A stretch of DNA of 64,000 nucleotides from CBDDEH01 sp965226865 (GTDB taxonomy: Bacteria; Chloroflexota; Dehalococcoidia; Lucifugimonadales; JAGWBF01). Below, in pieces: positions 16,031 through 25,569 of this stretch. A program made the translations under genes and the position numbers. The stretch lies in NCBI GenBank assembly GCA_965226865.1, contig CBDDEH010000003.1, positions 310,001-374,000 on the forward strand, read 5' to 3'. Positions within the stretch are counted from its first letter, which is position 1. Each line of letters opens with the position of its first letter. The notes below the pieces were generated by a model. That model saw only the letters and a list, made by a program, of their open reading frames with translations, was not told the DNA's origin and did not search any database.

Positions 16031-18115
16031 CTATTCGTGAGTGAGGTCTACCACTAGGTTAAGATAAGGGTCCACCTCGCCTTTGCCAGATGGTCCTATC
16101 ACGATGGTTGACCCGTGCTGTTCGACTATGGCCGGACCCTTAATCATCATTCCAGGTGTCAAGGCTCCTGAGTCATAAATCTGCGTCTCGACGAAGGAGC
16201 CAACCTCGTGGAAGTATGCCTGACGAGCACCCTTGCGCGCCGTTCTCCCAACATTCTCTTTGCTTGCGGGCTTTAGCGCGAACGGGCTGGGTGGCGCCAC
16301 TGCGTTCAGCCTCCAGTTGACAGTCTCTATAGGTACGTTGGTTAGGTACCTTTCATAAAGGCTCTTATACGCCTGGTAGAATGCTTCCTGAAGGGTCTCG
16401 GTCAAGGTGCCGTTAAAGTCACCGCCGGGCAAATCCACAGAGACCTCCCTGGACTGTCCGGCATATCTCATGTCCGCAGTACGGTGCATCTGGATCGTGT
16501 CTGGATCGGCTCCCGCCTTGATCAGCGTAGAGCGCGCTTCGTCTTCAAACTGCCGGAAGACCTCGCCTATCTTTTCCCAGTCCACTGATTCCAGTCTGGA
16601 CAGGTGCGTCCCCACAAAGTCCATTGAGAAGGGAGCCATGAGCAGGCCCATGGCTGAGGCCACACCTGCGTTCAGCAGATATACGAGTTTGGGTAGGTGG
16701 AGAGCCTTGGCGATATCGTATCCGTGCACGGGCCCGGCCCCTCCGAAAATGACCAGAGTATATTGCCGTGGGTCACGCCCTTTTTCGATGACGTGCATGC
16801 GTGTGGCGGTGGCCATGTTGTCGTTTACGATCTGGTTGATTCCCACCGCAGCTTGGATGGTGTCGATTCCAAGGGGGTCAGCTATATGTTTCCTAATGGC
16901 ATCTTCAGATGCTCTTTTTTCCAAGCTCATCTCGCCGCCCAAGAAAAAGTCTGGGTTCAGATATCCCATTAGCAGGTCGGAGTCGGTTACAGTAGGATCG
17001 TTGCCTCCCTTGCCGTAACAGGCGGGGCCAGGGTCTGCCCCAGCGCTCAATGGACCGACTCGGAGCAGACCCATCGAGTCAACGCTGGATATGCTACCTC
17101 CCCCGGAGCCGATCTCGATGAGCTCAATGGCGGGTAGTCGGAGGGGTATGCCGCTGTAACGTTTGAAGCGCGCTATCCTAGCGCTTTCAATCTCCATGGT
17201 TCGCAATGGCTGGCCATCGTCGATCAGACAAATCTTGGCGGTAGTACCTCCCATGTCGAAGGATAACGCCTTGGGAATCGACGTGGCCTGGGCGTAAAAC
17301 GCGGCAGCCATGGCGCCGGCTGCCGCGCCCGACTCTACCAGCCATATGGGCAACTTCCGAGCGGTCTGCGGTGAGCCAACGCCTCCTGATGACAGCATCA
17401 AATGGAACGACCCGGTGAATCCGGCTTCATGGAACAAGCTCTCCAGCTTTTCCAGATATGTTTCGATCAGTGGCTGGACGTAGGCATTGGCAACTGTGGT
17501 TGAGGTTCGTTCTGTTTCCCGGATCTCAGGTGCCACCTCCGAGGAGAGGCTAACCGTCCACCGCGGGTAGTGTTCCCGAAGCCAATCCCGAATATGCCGT
17601 TCGTGTTCCGGATTCGCGTAGGAATGGATTAGAGATATGGCGACAGACTCTATTCCGTCCCCATCAAAATCTTTGGCGATGGGATCGAGCTCGGATAGCT
17701 CTATACGACGAATTACCGCGCCGTCCGCTGCAGTGCGCTCGTTGATTTCTCGCCGCCAGTATCGGGGCACCAAAGGCTCCGGACGGTCCTGCTCGAGGTC
17801 GTAGAGGTCGTATTTCATCTCCCGACCTATTTCGAGTACGTCTCTATACCCCTCTGTGCCGATCAACGCCGTCTTGGAGCCACGCCTTTGGATTAGCGCG
17901 TTAGCCACCAAGGTGGTCCCGTGCACCAACGCCTTTACCTGCTGAGGCTTGATGCCGACGCGCTGAAGTAAATCATTTAATCCATCCGAAACTCCAAGGC
18001 TGGGATCGGGGTACGTTGTCAAGCATTTACCCGTCTCTACGGTCCCTGCGACATCGTCGATCATAAGGAAATCGGTGAATGTGCCGCCGATGTCGATTCC
18101 GATCCTAGTGGCCAT
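16031..18115 (-). CDS. Hydantoinase/oxoprolinase family protein, subunit A (HyuA-like)
   Basis: 694 aa from ATG 18115, which places IGIDIGGTFTDFLMIDD at the N-terminus; an upstream in-frame start at 18139 would overlap the B-subunit gene more. Seen: the ASKHA phosphate-1-like GGTFTD, ALVHGTTLVANALIQRRG, SFDMGGTTAKICLIDDG, GPACYGKGGNDPTVTDSDL, and FGGAGPVHGYDIAKAL, all typical of ATP-dependent oxoprolinase/N-methylhydantoinase/acetone-carboxylase beta-like subunits. Overlaps the B-subunit gene by 11 bp. Role: ATP-driven phosphorylation and opening of a lactam/hydantoin ring, or ketone carboxylation, with subunit B. Which of these cannot be decided from sequence. Confidence 0.93.
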   Translation of the reverse strand: MATRIGIDIGGTFTDFLMIDDVAGTVETGKCLTTYPDPSLGVSDGLNDLLQRVGIKPQQVKALVHGTTLVANALIQRRGSKTALIGTEGYRDVLEIGREMKYDLYDLEQDRPEPLVPRYWRREINERTAADGAVIRRIELSELDPIAKDFDGDGIESVAISLIHSYANPEHERHIRDWLREHYPRWTVSLSSEVAPEIRETERTSTTVANAYVQPLIETYLEKLESLFHEAGFTGSFHLMLSSGGVGSPQTARKLPIWLVESGAAAGAMAAAFYAQATSIPKALSFDMGGTTAKICLIDDGQPLRTMEIESARIARFKRYSGIPLRLPAIELIEIGSGGGSISSVDSMGLLRVGPLSAGADPGPACYGKGGNDPTVTDSDLLMGYLNPDFFLGGEMSLEKRASEDAIRKHIADPLGIDTIQAAVGINQIVNDNMATATRMHVIEKGRDPRQYTLVIFGGAGPVHGYDIAKALHLPKLVYLLNAGVASAMGLLMAPFSMDFVGTHLSRLESVDWEKIGEVFRQFEDEARSTLIKAGADPDTIQMHRTADMRYAGQSREVSVDLPGGDFNGTLTETLQEAFYQAYKSLYERYLTNVPIETVNWRLNAVAPPSPFALKPASKENVGRTARKGARQAYFHEVGSFVETQIYDSGALTPGMMIKGPAIVEQHGSTIVIGPSGKGEVDPYLNLVVDLTHE

Positions 18116-19790
18116 TGACAGCCCCCTTGATATCGGCATCGTCAGGGCTCAGGTGGTATAACTCCGTCGCTGTTGTGGCGGTAATAAACCCTTTTCTCAG
18201 ATCATCGAGAACCAGTTGTCGGTCTCGGTCTTCCGGTGCACCGTACCCACCTCCACCACCGAACGTGATGGTAACCACGTCGCCTGGCTGGAGTACAAGA
18301 CGTCCGGTAGCTTCGGTTGGTTCTTCGTCATTGATACGAATAGAGTGTAATATCCCTGGCTTTCCATTGAATAAGCCTTGTGGAGGATAGACCATCCCTC
18401 CGAAGAAGAGGGAGAGCACTACAGGCTCGTCCCCTGCGACCTGAAAATCGATCTCTTGGCCCAGGCCACCCCGGAATTGACCCGCGCCGCCGGAGTTGGT
18501 CACCAGGTTCTTCCGCAGAATACGCAGGGGGGTTGCCGATTCGAGGATCTCCATAGAACCGCAGCTTGGATTTGTCGGGAATGGGGCGCAGGATAGCCCA
18601 TCTTTATCTGGGCGAGCACCCATACCGCCGTTGCCCAAGTAGGTAGTCGAGAAGGGCTTTTTGCTTGACCCTACGCTGCTAAACTTGGCTACTACTGTAG
18701 GCGTGCTCCCGCTGTCAGCGATAATCTTGTCAGATAATACGTCTTTTAGTGCTCCGTAGACCAACCGCGACATATGGTGACCCACAAGGTGACGCCCGTT
18801 TACAGCCGCTGGGACCGTCGGATTTACCACGGTTCCCTGAGGCGCATAAATGCTGACGGGTCTGTGGCAACCGTCGTTGTTGGGTGTTGTGGGGTCCAAG
18901 ACACACTTGAGAGCGTGGAACGTCAGCGCTCTGGTGTAGACAAAAGGACAGTTGACCGGGCCCGGCAACTGAGGAGACGTGCCAGTGTAATCGATAGACA
19001 TCTCGCTATCGTGGACATCGATTTTCGCTTTGATCGTATAGGTGTAGCCGAGTCCATCCACCTCAATTGAATGGTGGTACTCACCCGCCGGCACCTCGGC
19101 GATACGGCGTCGCATTGCTTCCTCACCTACGTTCTGGATGGTGGCCGCCAGGCTCGTGAGTTCTGGCAGGTCCAACTCGTGCAATATGTCGCTTAGCCGC
19201 CTCTGGCATACGGTCCCGGCGTCGATTTGGGCATTAAGGTCGCCGTACATTTTGTCCGGCACCCGGTTGTTCTTCATCAGTATGTCGAGAAGGTCCTGAT
19301 CGACCTTGCCGCCTCGATAAACCTTGACCGATGGAATTATCAGACCCTCTTCGTAAAGCTCTTTGGAATCGCTGCTGAAGCCTGTACCGCCGATGTCTCC
19401 CCAATGGGCGGTGCTGCCGGTGAATCCCACCAGCTTTCCAACGTGAAATATCGGCGTCACAGCCGTAATATCGTTTAGGTGGCCCCCTGAGTTCCAAGGG
19501 TCGTTGGCCAGAGCTACGTCGCCTTCCACCCAGGTCTCTGGGGGGAATTTACTGAGAATGCTCCTGACCGCTAATGGAATCGTACCCAGGAACGGCGGAA
19601 TGCTGAACGAGCTCTGCGCGATGGCATAACCGTTGCTGTCTAGTAATACGACCCCGAAATCGTTGGATTCTGTGATCAACTCGGAGAACGCCGTTCGGCT
19701 CAGGGTTACTGCTGCTTCATCGATAATGGAGATCAAGCGCCCCCATATGATCGAGAACGCAATAGGATCAAGGGCTCGCTCAAGAGTCAT
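18105..19790 (-). CDS. Hydantoinase/oxoprolinase family protein, subunit B (HyuB-like)
   Basis: 561 aa, full length. Seen: DPIAFSIIWGRLISIIDEAA, SNDFGVVLLDSNGYAIAQS, NDPWNSGGHLNDITAVTPIF, AHWGDIGGTGFSSDSKELYEEG, DYTGTSPQLPGPVN, and the glycine-rich C-terminus TFGGGGGYGAPEDR, all diagnostic for HyuB. Its stop lies inside the start region of subunit A, so the two are coupled. Acts with subunit A in the cytoplasm. The lack of a third, zinc-bearing gamma subunit nearby argues against an acetone-carboxylase-type three-part enzyme. Confidence 0.93.
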   Translation of the reverse strand: MTLERALDPIAFSIIWGRLISIIDEAAVTLSRTAFSELITESNDFGVVLLDSNGYAIAQSSFSIPPFLGTIPLAVRSILSKFPPETWVEGDVALANDPWNSGGHLNDITAVTPIFHVGKLVGFTGSTAHWGDIGGTGFSSDSKELYEEGLIIPSVKVYRGGKVDQDLLDILMKNNRVPDKMYGDLNAQIDAGTVCQRRLSDILHELDLPELTSLAATIQNVGEEAMRRRIAEVPAGEYHHSIEVDGLGYTYTIKAKIDVHDSEMSIDYTGTSPQLPGPVNCPFVYTRALTFHALKCVLDPTTPNNDGCHRPVSIYAPQGTVVNPTVPAAVNGRHLVGHHMSRLVYGALKDVLSDKIIADSGSTPTVVAKFSSVGSSKKPFSTTYLGNGGMGARPDKDGLSCAPFPTNPSCGSMEILESATPLRILRKNLVTNSGGAGQFRGGLGQEIDFQVAGDEPVVLSLFFGGMVYPPQGLFNGKPGILHSIRINDEEPTEATGRLVLQPGDVVTITFGGGGGYGAPEDRDRQLVLDDLRKGFITATTATELYHLSPDDADIKGAVNGH

Positions 19791-19810
19791 ACGACCTCCG
19801 GGTCAAGCAA

Positions 19811-21517
19811 TCAGGATTTGGCCGCTTCTGCTCGGTTTTTCAAGACATCCGCGGCCCTGACAGGATAGGGAAGCTCGGCCGGATCGACCGGCACTTCTAT
19901 GACCGTTGGTTTCCCTGATCCGAGTCCTTCGATTATCGCATCTCCGATGTCCTGAGGGCGGTCTACGTACATACCCTGTCCGCCAAACAGCTCCGCCAAC
20001 TTGTCGAATCTAGGGTTGGTAATGTCAGCCTCCAAGAACCTCTGGTCATAGAGAAAATGCTGGTAGGCTTTTTCGGCTCCCCAATTGTTGTTATTCATAA
20101 CAAGCGCCACAATGCCTACGTTGTGACGGACAGCCGTTTCGAACTCCTGTACGTTCATCATGAATCCGCCGTCCCCGCTTATCGAAACGACGGGCTTGTC
20201 CGGTCGGGCGAACTTGGCCCCGATCGCCGTGGGAAACCCGGAACCTACGCAGGCGAAGTCCGTGGGAGTGAGTTGCGTCCTTGGCTCGTTGAAGTAGTAA
20301 CCATCGTAGCCGTAATGGGAGTTGGCCCCTGCATCGAAGACGACAATCGTATCTTTGGGGAGGCTTTTACGGAGCTCTGCATATACTCGTTGTGGCTTGA
20401 TTGGATCGTCGGGGAGGGAATTATCTTCATCCAGTCGTCTGGCCCGTTTATGAACCATGTCCGCAATCCAGGACAACCTCGACTCTTTCCCGGGGAATTC
20501 TTGAGGGCCGTCCTCTAGCAGCTCCAGCATCATCCCCGCTGCCACTCCAGCGTCGGCCAAGAGACCAACGGCGATGGGGTAGTTCCGTCCGATTTCTTTG
20601 GAGTCGATCTCCACTTGCACGATCTGGGCGTCTGCCGGCACGAACCTGTTGTCGAACCATGCTGTGAAATGTCCCAGGCGAGTCCCCAGTGCCAGTATGG
20701 CGTCGGCCTTGCGAATCGTCTCGAAGGCCTCTTCGGCGCCTCCACGGCCCAGGGGTCCGACGTATTGGGGATGGGTGTTGGGCACGGCGTCTGACCGGGC
20801 ATATGAGGTCATAATTGGCATTCCCAGAATCTCAGCGATGCGAACAGCTTCGGCCGTGCAGCCGCTTTCGATCACACCGCCCCCGGCTATCATTACCGGG
20901 AACTGGGCTCGTGACAGGACTTCCACAGCCTTTCGCACCAAAGCCGGTTCCGGCGCAATGCGCTGCGAGGCCCTTGATTGGTCGGCAGGCCAGATATTGA
21001 CCTCCATGTCCAGCACGTTCAAGATATCCCTCGGAACGTCGACGAAAACGGGTCCCTTCTTACCCGACTTGGCTACACGGAAGGCCTGCCGTAGCATCTC
21101 GGGAATACGTTCGGCCTTGTTGATCTGCATGGAGAGTTTGGTAACGGGTTTGTACATTCCCACCTGGTCGAACTCCTGGATTGAGCCGCGGCCCAGGTGC
21201 TCCATCATGGGTGCACCTACGATGGCTACGACATCCGCCGGGGCAAGGTAGGCTCCGACGATTCCTGTCAGGAGATTCGCCACTCCCGGCCCGTTGGTGG
21301 CCATACAAACTCCGGTATGGCCCGACGCCCGGGCATACCCCAATGCCATAAAAGACGCACCCTGCTCGTGACGGGTTCCGATGAACTTGATGTCTGGGTC
21401 GTTATAGAGGGCATCCAGGATCTCTATATAGCTGGATCCGACCAGGCCGAAAACGTGGGTCACACCTTCGGCCCGCAGTGCTTCTACGACGGCCTGGCCC
21501 GCCCTCATGCGTACCAT
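19811..21517 (-). CDS. Thiamine-diphosphate enzyme, acetolactate-synthase-like
   Basis: 568 aa from ATG 21517 (GGGAG upstream); the frame runs back to 21562 without family similarity. Seen: EALRAEGVTHVFGLVGSSYI, GTRHEQGASFMALGYARAS with the catalytic Glu, MATNGPGVANLLTGI, central GGGVIESGCTAEAVRIAEIL, and the ThDP motif SGDGGFMMNVQEFETA followed by VMNNNNWG. Family: ilvB/oxalyl-CoA decarboxylase/sulfoacetaldehyde acetyltransferase group. No regulatory small subunit follows, and the context is catabolic. It is therefore probably not biosynthetic acetolactate synthase but a 2-keto-acid or aldehyde carboligase/decarboxylase. First gene of the 14-kb minus-strand run. Confidence 0.9.
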   Translation of the reverse strand: MVRMRAGQAVVEALRAEGVTHVFGLVGSSYIEILDALYNDPDIKFIGTRHEQGASFMALGYARASGHTGVCMATNGPGVANLLTGIVGAYLAPADVVAIVGAPMMEHLGRGSIQEFDQVGMYKPVTKLSMQINKAERIPEMLRQAFRVAKSGKKGPVFVDVPRDILNVLDMEVNIWPADQSRASQRIAPEPALVRKAVEVLSRAQFPVMIAGGGVIESGCTAEAVRIAEILGMPIMTSYARSDAVPNTHPQYVGPLGRGGAEEAFETIRKADAILALGTRLGHFTAWFDNRFVPADAQIVQVEIDSKEIGRNYPIAVGLLADAGVAAGMMLELLEDGPQEFPGKESRLSWIADMVHKRARRLDEDNSLPDDPIKPQRVYAELRKSLPKDTIVVFDAGANSHYGYDGYYFNEPRTQLTPTDFACVGSGFPTAIGAKFARPDKPVVSISGDGGFMMNVQEFETAVRHNVGIVALVMNNNNWGAEKAYQHFLYDQRFLEADITNPRFDKLAELFGGQGMYVDRPQDIGDAIIEGLGSGKPTVIEVPVDPAELPYPVRAADVLKNRAEAAKS

Positions 21518-21550
21518 GAAAATTCCGCTCCCTTTAGAAATTCGACCCAT

Positions 21551-21559
21551 ATCATACCA
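21551..21559 (-). promoter_or_regulatory. Possible extended -10 promoter of the catabolic gene run
   Basis: On the minus strand TGGTATGAT reads as an extended -10 (TG-N-TATGAT) about 35 bp upstream of the start of the ThDP enzyme. No convincing -35 is visible. This would drive the run from 21517 down to 7438. Confidence 0.3.
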
Positions 21560-21678
21560 CAAGACTTAGATACGTGCTGGATAGGCTGTTACCGTCTCGC
21601 CCACACCGTCAAAAATAGGCAGATGAGGATGGTCAGGTAGCCATAGGCACCGAATAGATCATTGTTATAATTGGTTTG

Positions 21679-22676
21679 ATGAGGGGTGGTTTTATATGGC
21701 CTTGCATTGTGGCCTTTAGTCTTTTGTGTTTTGTGGCCTGTACGGACGCTAGTCCGGCGCCGACTCGCACTCCATCCATCGTTGTCTCACCTGCCACTAC
21801 GCCTGCGAACGCGCCCACTGATACACCTCTGGCACCAATTGTGGCCGCTGATCCCGTACCTGACGCCACAGTCGAACAACAACCCACTTCCACTCTAACT
21901 CCAACGATTCCCCCAACCACAACAAAGTCAGTACCTACCGAACCTCCTTCACCGGCAGCACAGCCTGACCTGGTCGTCGAGCATATAGGCATACAGCTAG
22001 AAAGGGGAGGTGATTGTAACTATACCTCTACCCAGCTTGGTACCAGAATAGGCATTGCCAACGTCGGCGATGGGAATGCCGGTCCCTTTGTCTTAGATGT
22101 CAACGGATCGCAGCTCGAGATAACGTCTGGGTTGGGGCCCGGGCAGAAGGCCTCAATTTGGGTGCCCGGCTATAGCCGGGGTGAAAATGAGATTTTCGCC
22201 GATGCGTTACAACAGATCGATGAGACAAATGAAGACAATAACGGTTTCTCAAGATCGGTTCCAATTCCTACTCTGCCGGCTCCGTGTACACCGACTCCCG
22301 GTCCAGATGTTACCCCCGCTTCAACACCAGTATCTACACCTACAGCTACCCCAGGCCCGACCCCTGTCCCTCAAGGGGGTGGTGGATGCGTCAGCGATCC
22401 CGATCCAGAGTTTACGGCCCATATCACTGACCTGAGCAAGATTGATTTCATCATACCTCCGGCTGTTTTGAGCGGTAATAGATTCAAGAACCGTTCTTAC
22501 GTATGGATCAGCAGGGACGAGACTGGCTGGGCATACGAAGTGCCTATCTACGCGCCCGTTGATTCAACGTTGACGGGGATCACATTCTATTCCGAGCCAG
22601 CACTAAACGACCAGGGACAGCTTGTTGATGTGGAGCAGTTCAGTCTCTCGTTTCAGGTCAGCTGCGAAGTGTCTTA
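21679..22676 (+). pseudogene. CARDB-domain lipoprotein, N-terminal part, split by IS1380-like insertion
   Basis: About 332 residues before the insertion; the apparent stop TAG (22675-22677) is created by the element's end. Seen: a hydrophobic signal segment WPCIVAFSLLCFVAC with a lipobox-like Cys, a long Thr/Pro-rich linker, a CARDB-like beta-sandwich (PDLVVEHIGI to IDETNEDNN), and a second TP-rich linker. The start of a beta-rich domain follows with IYAPVDSTLTGITFY and FSLSFQVSCEVS. Removing the element and one copy of CTTA joins this frame to 24387 onward as ...CEVS-YGYDHILRLSDQ, giving a continuous domain. That domain resembles degenerate M23-type (lysostaphin-fold) modules: APxD..., then KAGDLIGYTTG...NWDF. 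Inference: an outer-surface protein inactivated by transposition. ATG 21679 is preferred over the adjacent TTG 21676. Confidence 0.82.
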
Positions 22677-22696
22677 GCCCGAATCCACCGAAGGAC
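22677..22696 (+). repeat. Left inverted repeat of the IS1380-like element
   Basis: Begins GCCCGAATCC and ends GAAGGAC; the reverse complement of the right end at 24364-24383 over 20 positions. Confidence 0.92.
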
Positions 22697-22798
22697 GTCC
22701 TTGGGGACAGCCATTGAAGAAGCCAGCGGGTGCTCCTCTGAATCTGGGATAATGGTTTTGGAACAGAAACCCGCCCGGAAACAAGGAGCACCCAATAG

Positions 22799-24125
22799 AT
22801 GCTGCCACAGAACAAACCCGACCGTATCCGCATCCTCTTTGACGACCATCGCCTGGTGGCCAATGCCGGCCTGCTCCTGCCGGCCACCCTAGCCCGGCAC
22901 CTGGGCCTGCGGGAACTCGTCGACCATCACCTTGACCTCGGCGGAGCGCCGGGACGGGCGAACACTGGGGACAAGATGCTGACGCTGGTCGCTTCCGCGC
23001 TGGCAGGCGGCGACTGCATCGACGACGCCGATGCGCTGCGCGCTGGTGGGACGGTCGGTGTTCTAGGCTGCGTGGTCAAGGCGCCATCCACCCTGGGGAC
23101 CTTCCTGCGCAGCTTCCGGTGGGGGCATGTCCGTCAACTCGACCGCGTGAGCCGCCAGTTGTTGGCCCGGGCCTGGGCCGCTGGGGCCGGACCCGGCGAC
23201 TCGCCCCTGACCATCGACCTGGACTCGACCATCTGCGAGACCTACGGACTGGCCAAGGAGGGAGCGCGCCACCACGGCTATACCGGCGCCCGCGGGGCTA
23301 TCACCCGCTGCTGGCCATTGCCGCCGGCACCGGAGACGTGCTGATGTCCCGGCTGCGCGAGGGCCGGGCCAACACCGCCCGTGGCGCCGCCCACTTCCTG
23401 CGTGAGACGGTGGGGCGGGTGCGCTACGGCGGGGCCAGGGGACAACTCACGGTGCGGGCCGACAGCGGCTTCTACACCCACACGTGGTTGCCGCCTGCCG
23501 GAAGATGGATGTCCGCTTCTCCATCACCATCCGCCAGCGTGCCAGCCTGCGGGACCTGATCGAGGCGATACCAGAGGAGGACTGGACTCCCATTCCCTAC
23601 TGGATGGACGGCGCCGCCGATGTCGCCGAGACGACTTACACCCCGTTCCAGACCAAGCCGGACGCCCCGCCGGCGCGGCTCATTGTCCGGCGGGTGAAGC
23701 CGACACCCGGTTCCCAGCTGGCCCTCTTCGCCAGATACAGCTATCACGGCTTCATCACCGACCGGGACGGGGAGTTGCTCGAACTGGAGGCCGATCATCG
23801 CCGCCACGCCGAGGTCGAGAACGCCATACGCGACCTCAAGTACGGCGTCGGGCTGAACCACATGCCGTCGGGGCGCTTCGCCGCCAACGGCGCCTGGCTG
23901 GCGGTACAGGTGATGGCGCATAACCTGGCCCGCTGGACGGCGCGGATTGGTCTGGGCGAGCGGACCGTGATCACCAAGACCCTCAGGCGGCGGGTCTTCG
24001 CTCTGGTGGGACGGATCACCCGCTCGGCGCGCCGCCTCACTTTGCATCTCCCCCGGCGCTGGCCCTGGGAAACCCAGTTCAGTCGCGCCTTGGCCCGGCT
24101 GCAAGCCATTCCGTTCCCGGCCTGA
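22799..24125 (+). pseudogene. IS1380-family transposase with two frameshifts
   Basis: Three consecutive frames together give one transposase of about 440 aa. Frame 1 runs from ATG 22799 to near 23300 (RILFDDHRLVANAGLLLPAT, then LTIDLDSTICETYG with the first DDE-type Asp). Frame 2 runs to near 23487 (YHPLLAIAAGTGDVLMSRLR, VRADSGFYTHT with the second Asp). Frame 3 runs to the TGA at 24125 (VVAACRKMDVRFSITIRQ, then EVENAIRDLKYGVGLNHMPS with the Glu region). Both shifts equal loss of one base, the first at a GGGG run. The element is therefore dead or the assembly is imperfect. All catalytic blocks are otherwise present. Confidence 0.88.
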
Positions 24126-24363
24126 CGGCCAGCCTGCAACTGACCCAACGTCCCCGCAATCTCGCGCCACCCCGGTCGCGAGAGTCCCCTGCTGCGTATC
24201 CTCTCGCCATCCCGCGCATCGCAACTCCCGCATAGGGCCTTAGGGGCCCTGTGCGGCGACTGAAGACCGTCCGCCGGCCTCCCATCTACCCCAAGACCCC
24301 AGGCCATCTCCCCTGTAGCTCCCTCACCCACCCCCTTCCGCTGTCCTCACGCCGTCCATCGGT

Positions 24364-24383
24364 GTCCTTCGGTGGATTCGGGC
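24364..24383 (-). repeat. Right inverted repeat of the IS1380-like element
   Basis: GTCCTTCGG...GGGC, complementary to the left end at 22677-22696. The following CTTA (overlapping the last base) duplicates 22673-22676. Confidence 0.92.
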
Positions 24384-24386
24384 TTA

Positions 24387-25262
24387 TGGGTATGATCACA
24401 TCTTAAGACTTTCCGACCAGATCAGAGCGTTGGCGCCAACCGAACCGGCTACGACGACCCGCGACGCTGAAGCAAAGACTGACCTCCCCCTCAAAGCCGG
24501 CGATCTAATTGGTTACACGACTGGAACTATATCTGCCCATAACTGGGATTTTCTCGTGCGGAACTCCACTGAACGCAACCAGTTCGCCAACCAGGACCGA
24601 TACGAGAGCGCCGGCGACCTTGGAAGCCTGGTGATTGGTGACTGCCCTACGATTATTTTGGCGAGGATCTGAGAGACGAATACTATTTATTGCTCTCGGG
24701 TCATGGTGGACTGCGCGATGGCGACGATTGTTTCGTCTCCTCAGACCATCCAGGAACTATCGCTGGAGGCTGGTTCAAAGAGCCCTTCTCAACAGAGACC
24801 TTCGAGGGGTTCGATCCAGGCTGGGGTCTAACTGTGGGTTTTACAGCGTACAACCAGGTCCGGGTCGTTGCAGAGCACGACTCTGTGTGGGTCGATGCTG
24901 GGCTTCCGACCTACATGGACCCAAAGACGCTGACAGAGCACTGTTACCTGCAACCAGGAGACCCAGATAGGTTTGTTTACCTAAAGCTCCTGTCGGATAT
25001 GGAGCTCGCGGCAGCCTTCGGGCAGGGAAGCTGTCCCCAGCAGCTTCCCTGCCCGAACACCAGACTTATTACCGGTAGGTACAGAGCCGCGGCCGGTTCC
25101 CGGCCCAGGCCCGGCGATCGGTTCCGTTGTGACACCTTAGTAATCCTGATCCGCCAGAGACCTCACGCTACAAACCTCACACGTAAGGTGGGGTTTGTAG
25201 CCGTCTATGGGTCGTCGACTGGCAGAACATTTGACTTAAGTCGGAAAATTATGATATGTTGA
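24387..25262 (+). pseudogene. C-terminal remainder of the IS-split lipoprotein, with a frameshift
   Basis: Continues the frame of 21679-22676: YGYDHILRLSDQIRALAP, then LKAGDLIGYTTG, SAHNWDFLVRN, NQFANQDRYESAGDL and GDCP, to about 24643. There the frame must lose one base to continue as YDYFGEDLRDEYYLLLSGHG and on to PDRFVYLKLLSDMELA, ending at 25262. Without the shift it stops at 24672. The C-terminal 80 residues (after about 25060) look less ordered and may be a further decayed tail. No start codon or promoter of its own, so not an independent gene. Confidence 0.75.
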
Positions 25263-25569
25263 AAAGGCTACATCACTTTACATAAACGCAATTTTGCCAG
25301 AGATTGACAAGGCGTTTATAATCTCTTAAAAGCGAACCGGTGTTTCTTCAGGTATAAGCGCTCAGACGGCGCTCGGCACGGCAGCCAAAAGCAGGTTCTG
25401 CTTCTCTTAGCAACGGTTTATTCGGTATTTCCTTGTGGGGTTGACTTTCTAAGATTCTGCCTCCTAGGCCAGTAATCTCGCAAGGCTCCATGGAAGTGGA
25501 CAAGTGATGTCCACGACGTGTCTGGAGGGCAAGAATCCCTGATGACAACTATCAATTGGGGATAATGCT
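25263..25569. other. Intergenic stretch without recognisable features
   Basis: About 300 bp between the broken lipoprotein gene and the methyltransferase gene. Locally AT-richer than its surroundings. No RNA gene, strong hairpin or conserved ORF was recognised. Confidence 0.5.

Larger units (their letters stand above)
22677..24382 (+). mobile_element. IS1380-family insertion sequence
   Basis: About 1.7 kb bounded by near-perfect 20-bp inverted repeats (22677-22696 and 24364-24383) and flanked by the direct repeat CTTA (22673-22676 and 24383-24386). A 4-bp duplication is normal for IS1380. It carries one transposase gene with two frameshifts and about 240 bp of non-coding DNA behind it. GC content is visibly higher than in the host gene. 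It interrupts a lipoprotein gene whose reading frame is restored when the element is removed. Confidence 0.9.
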
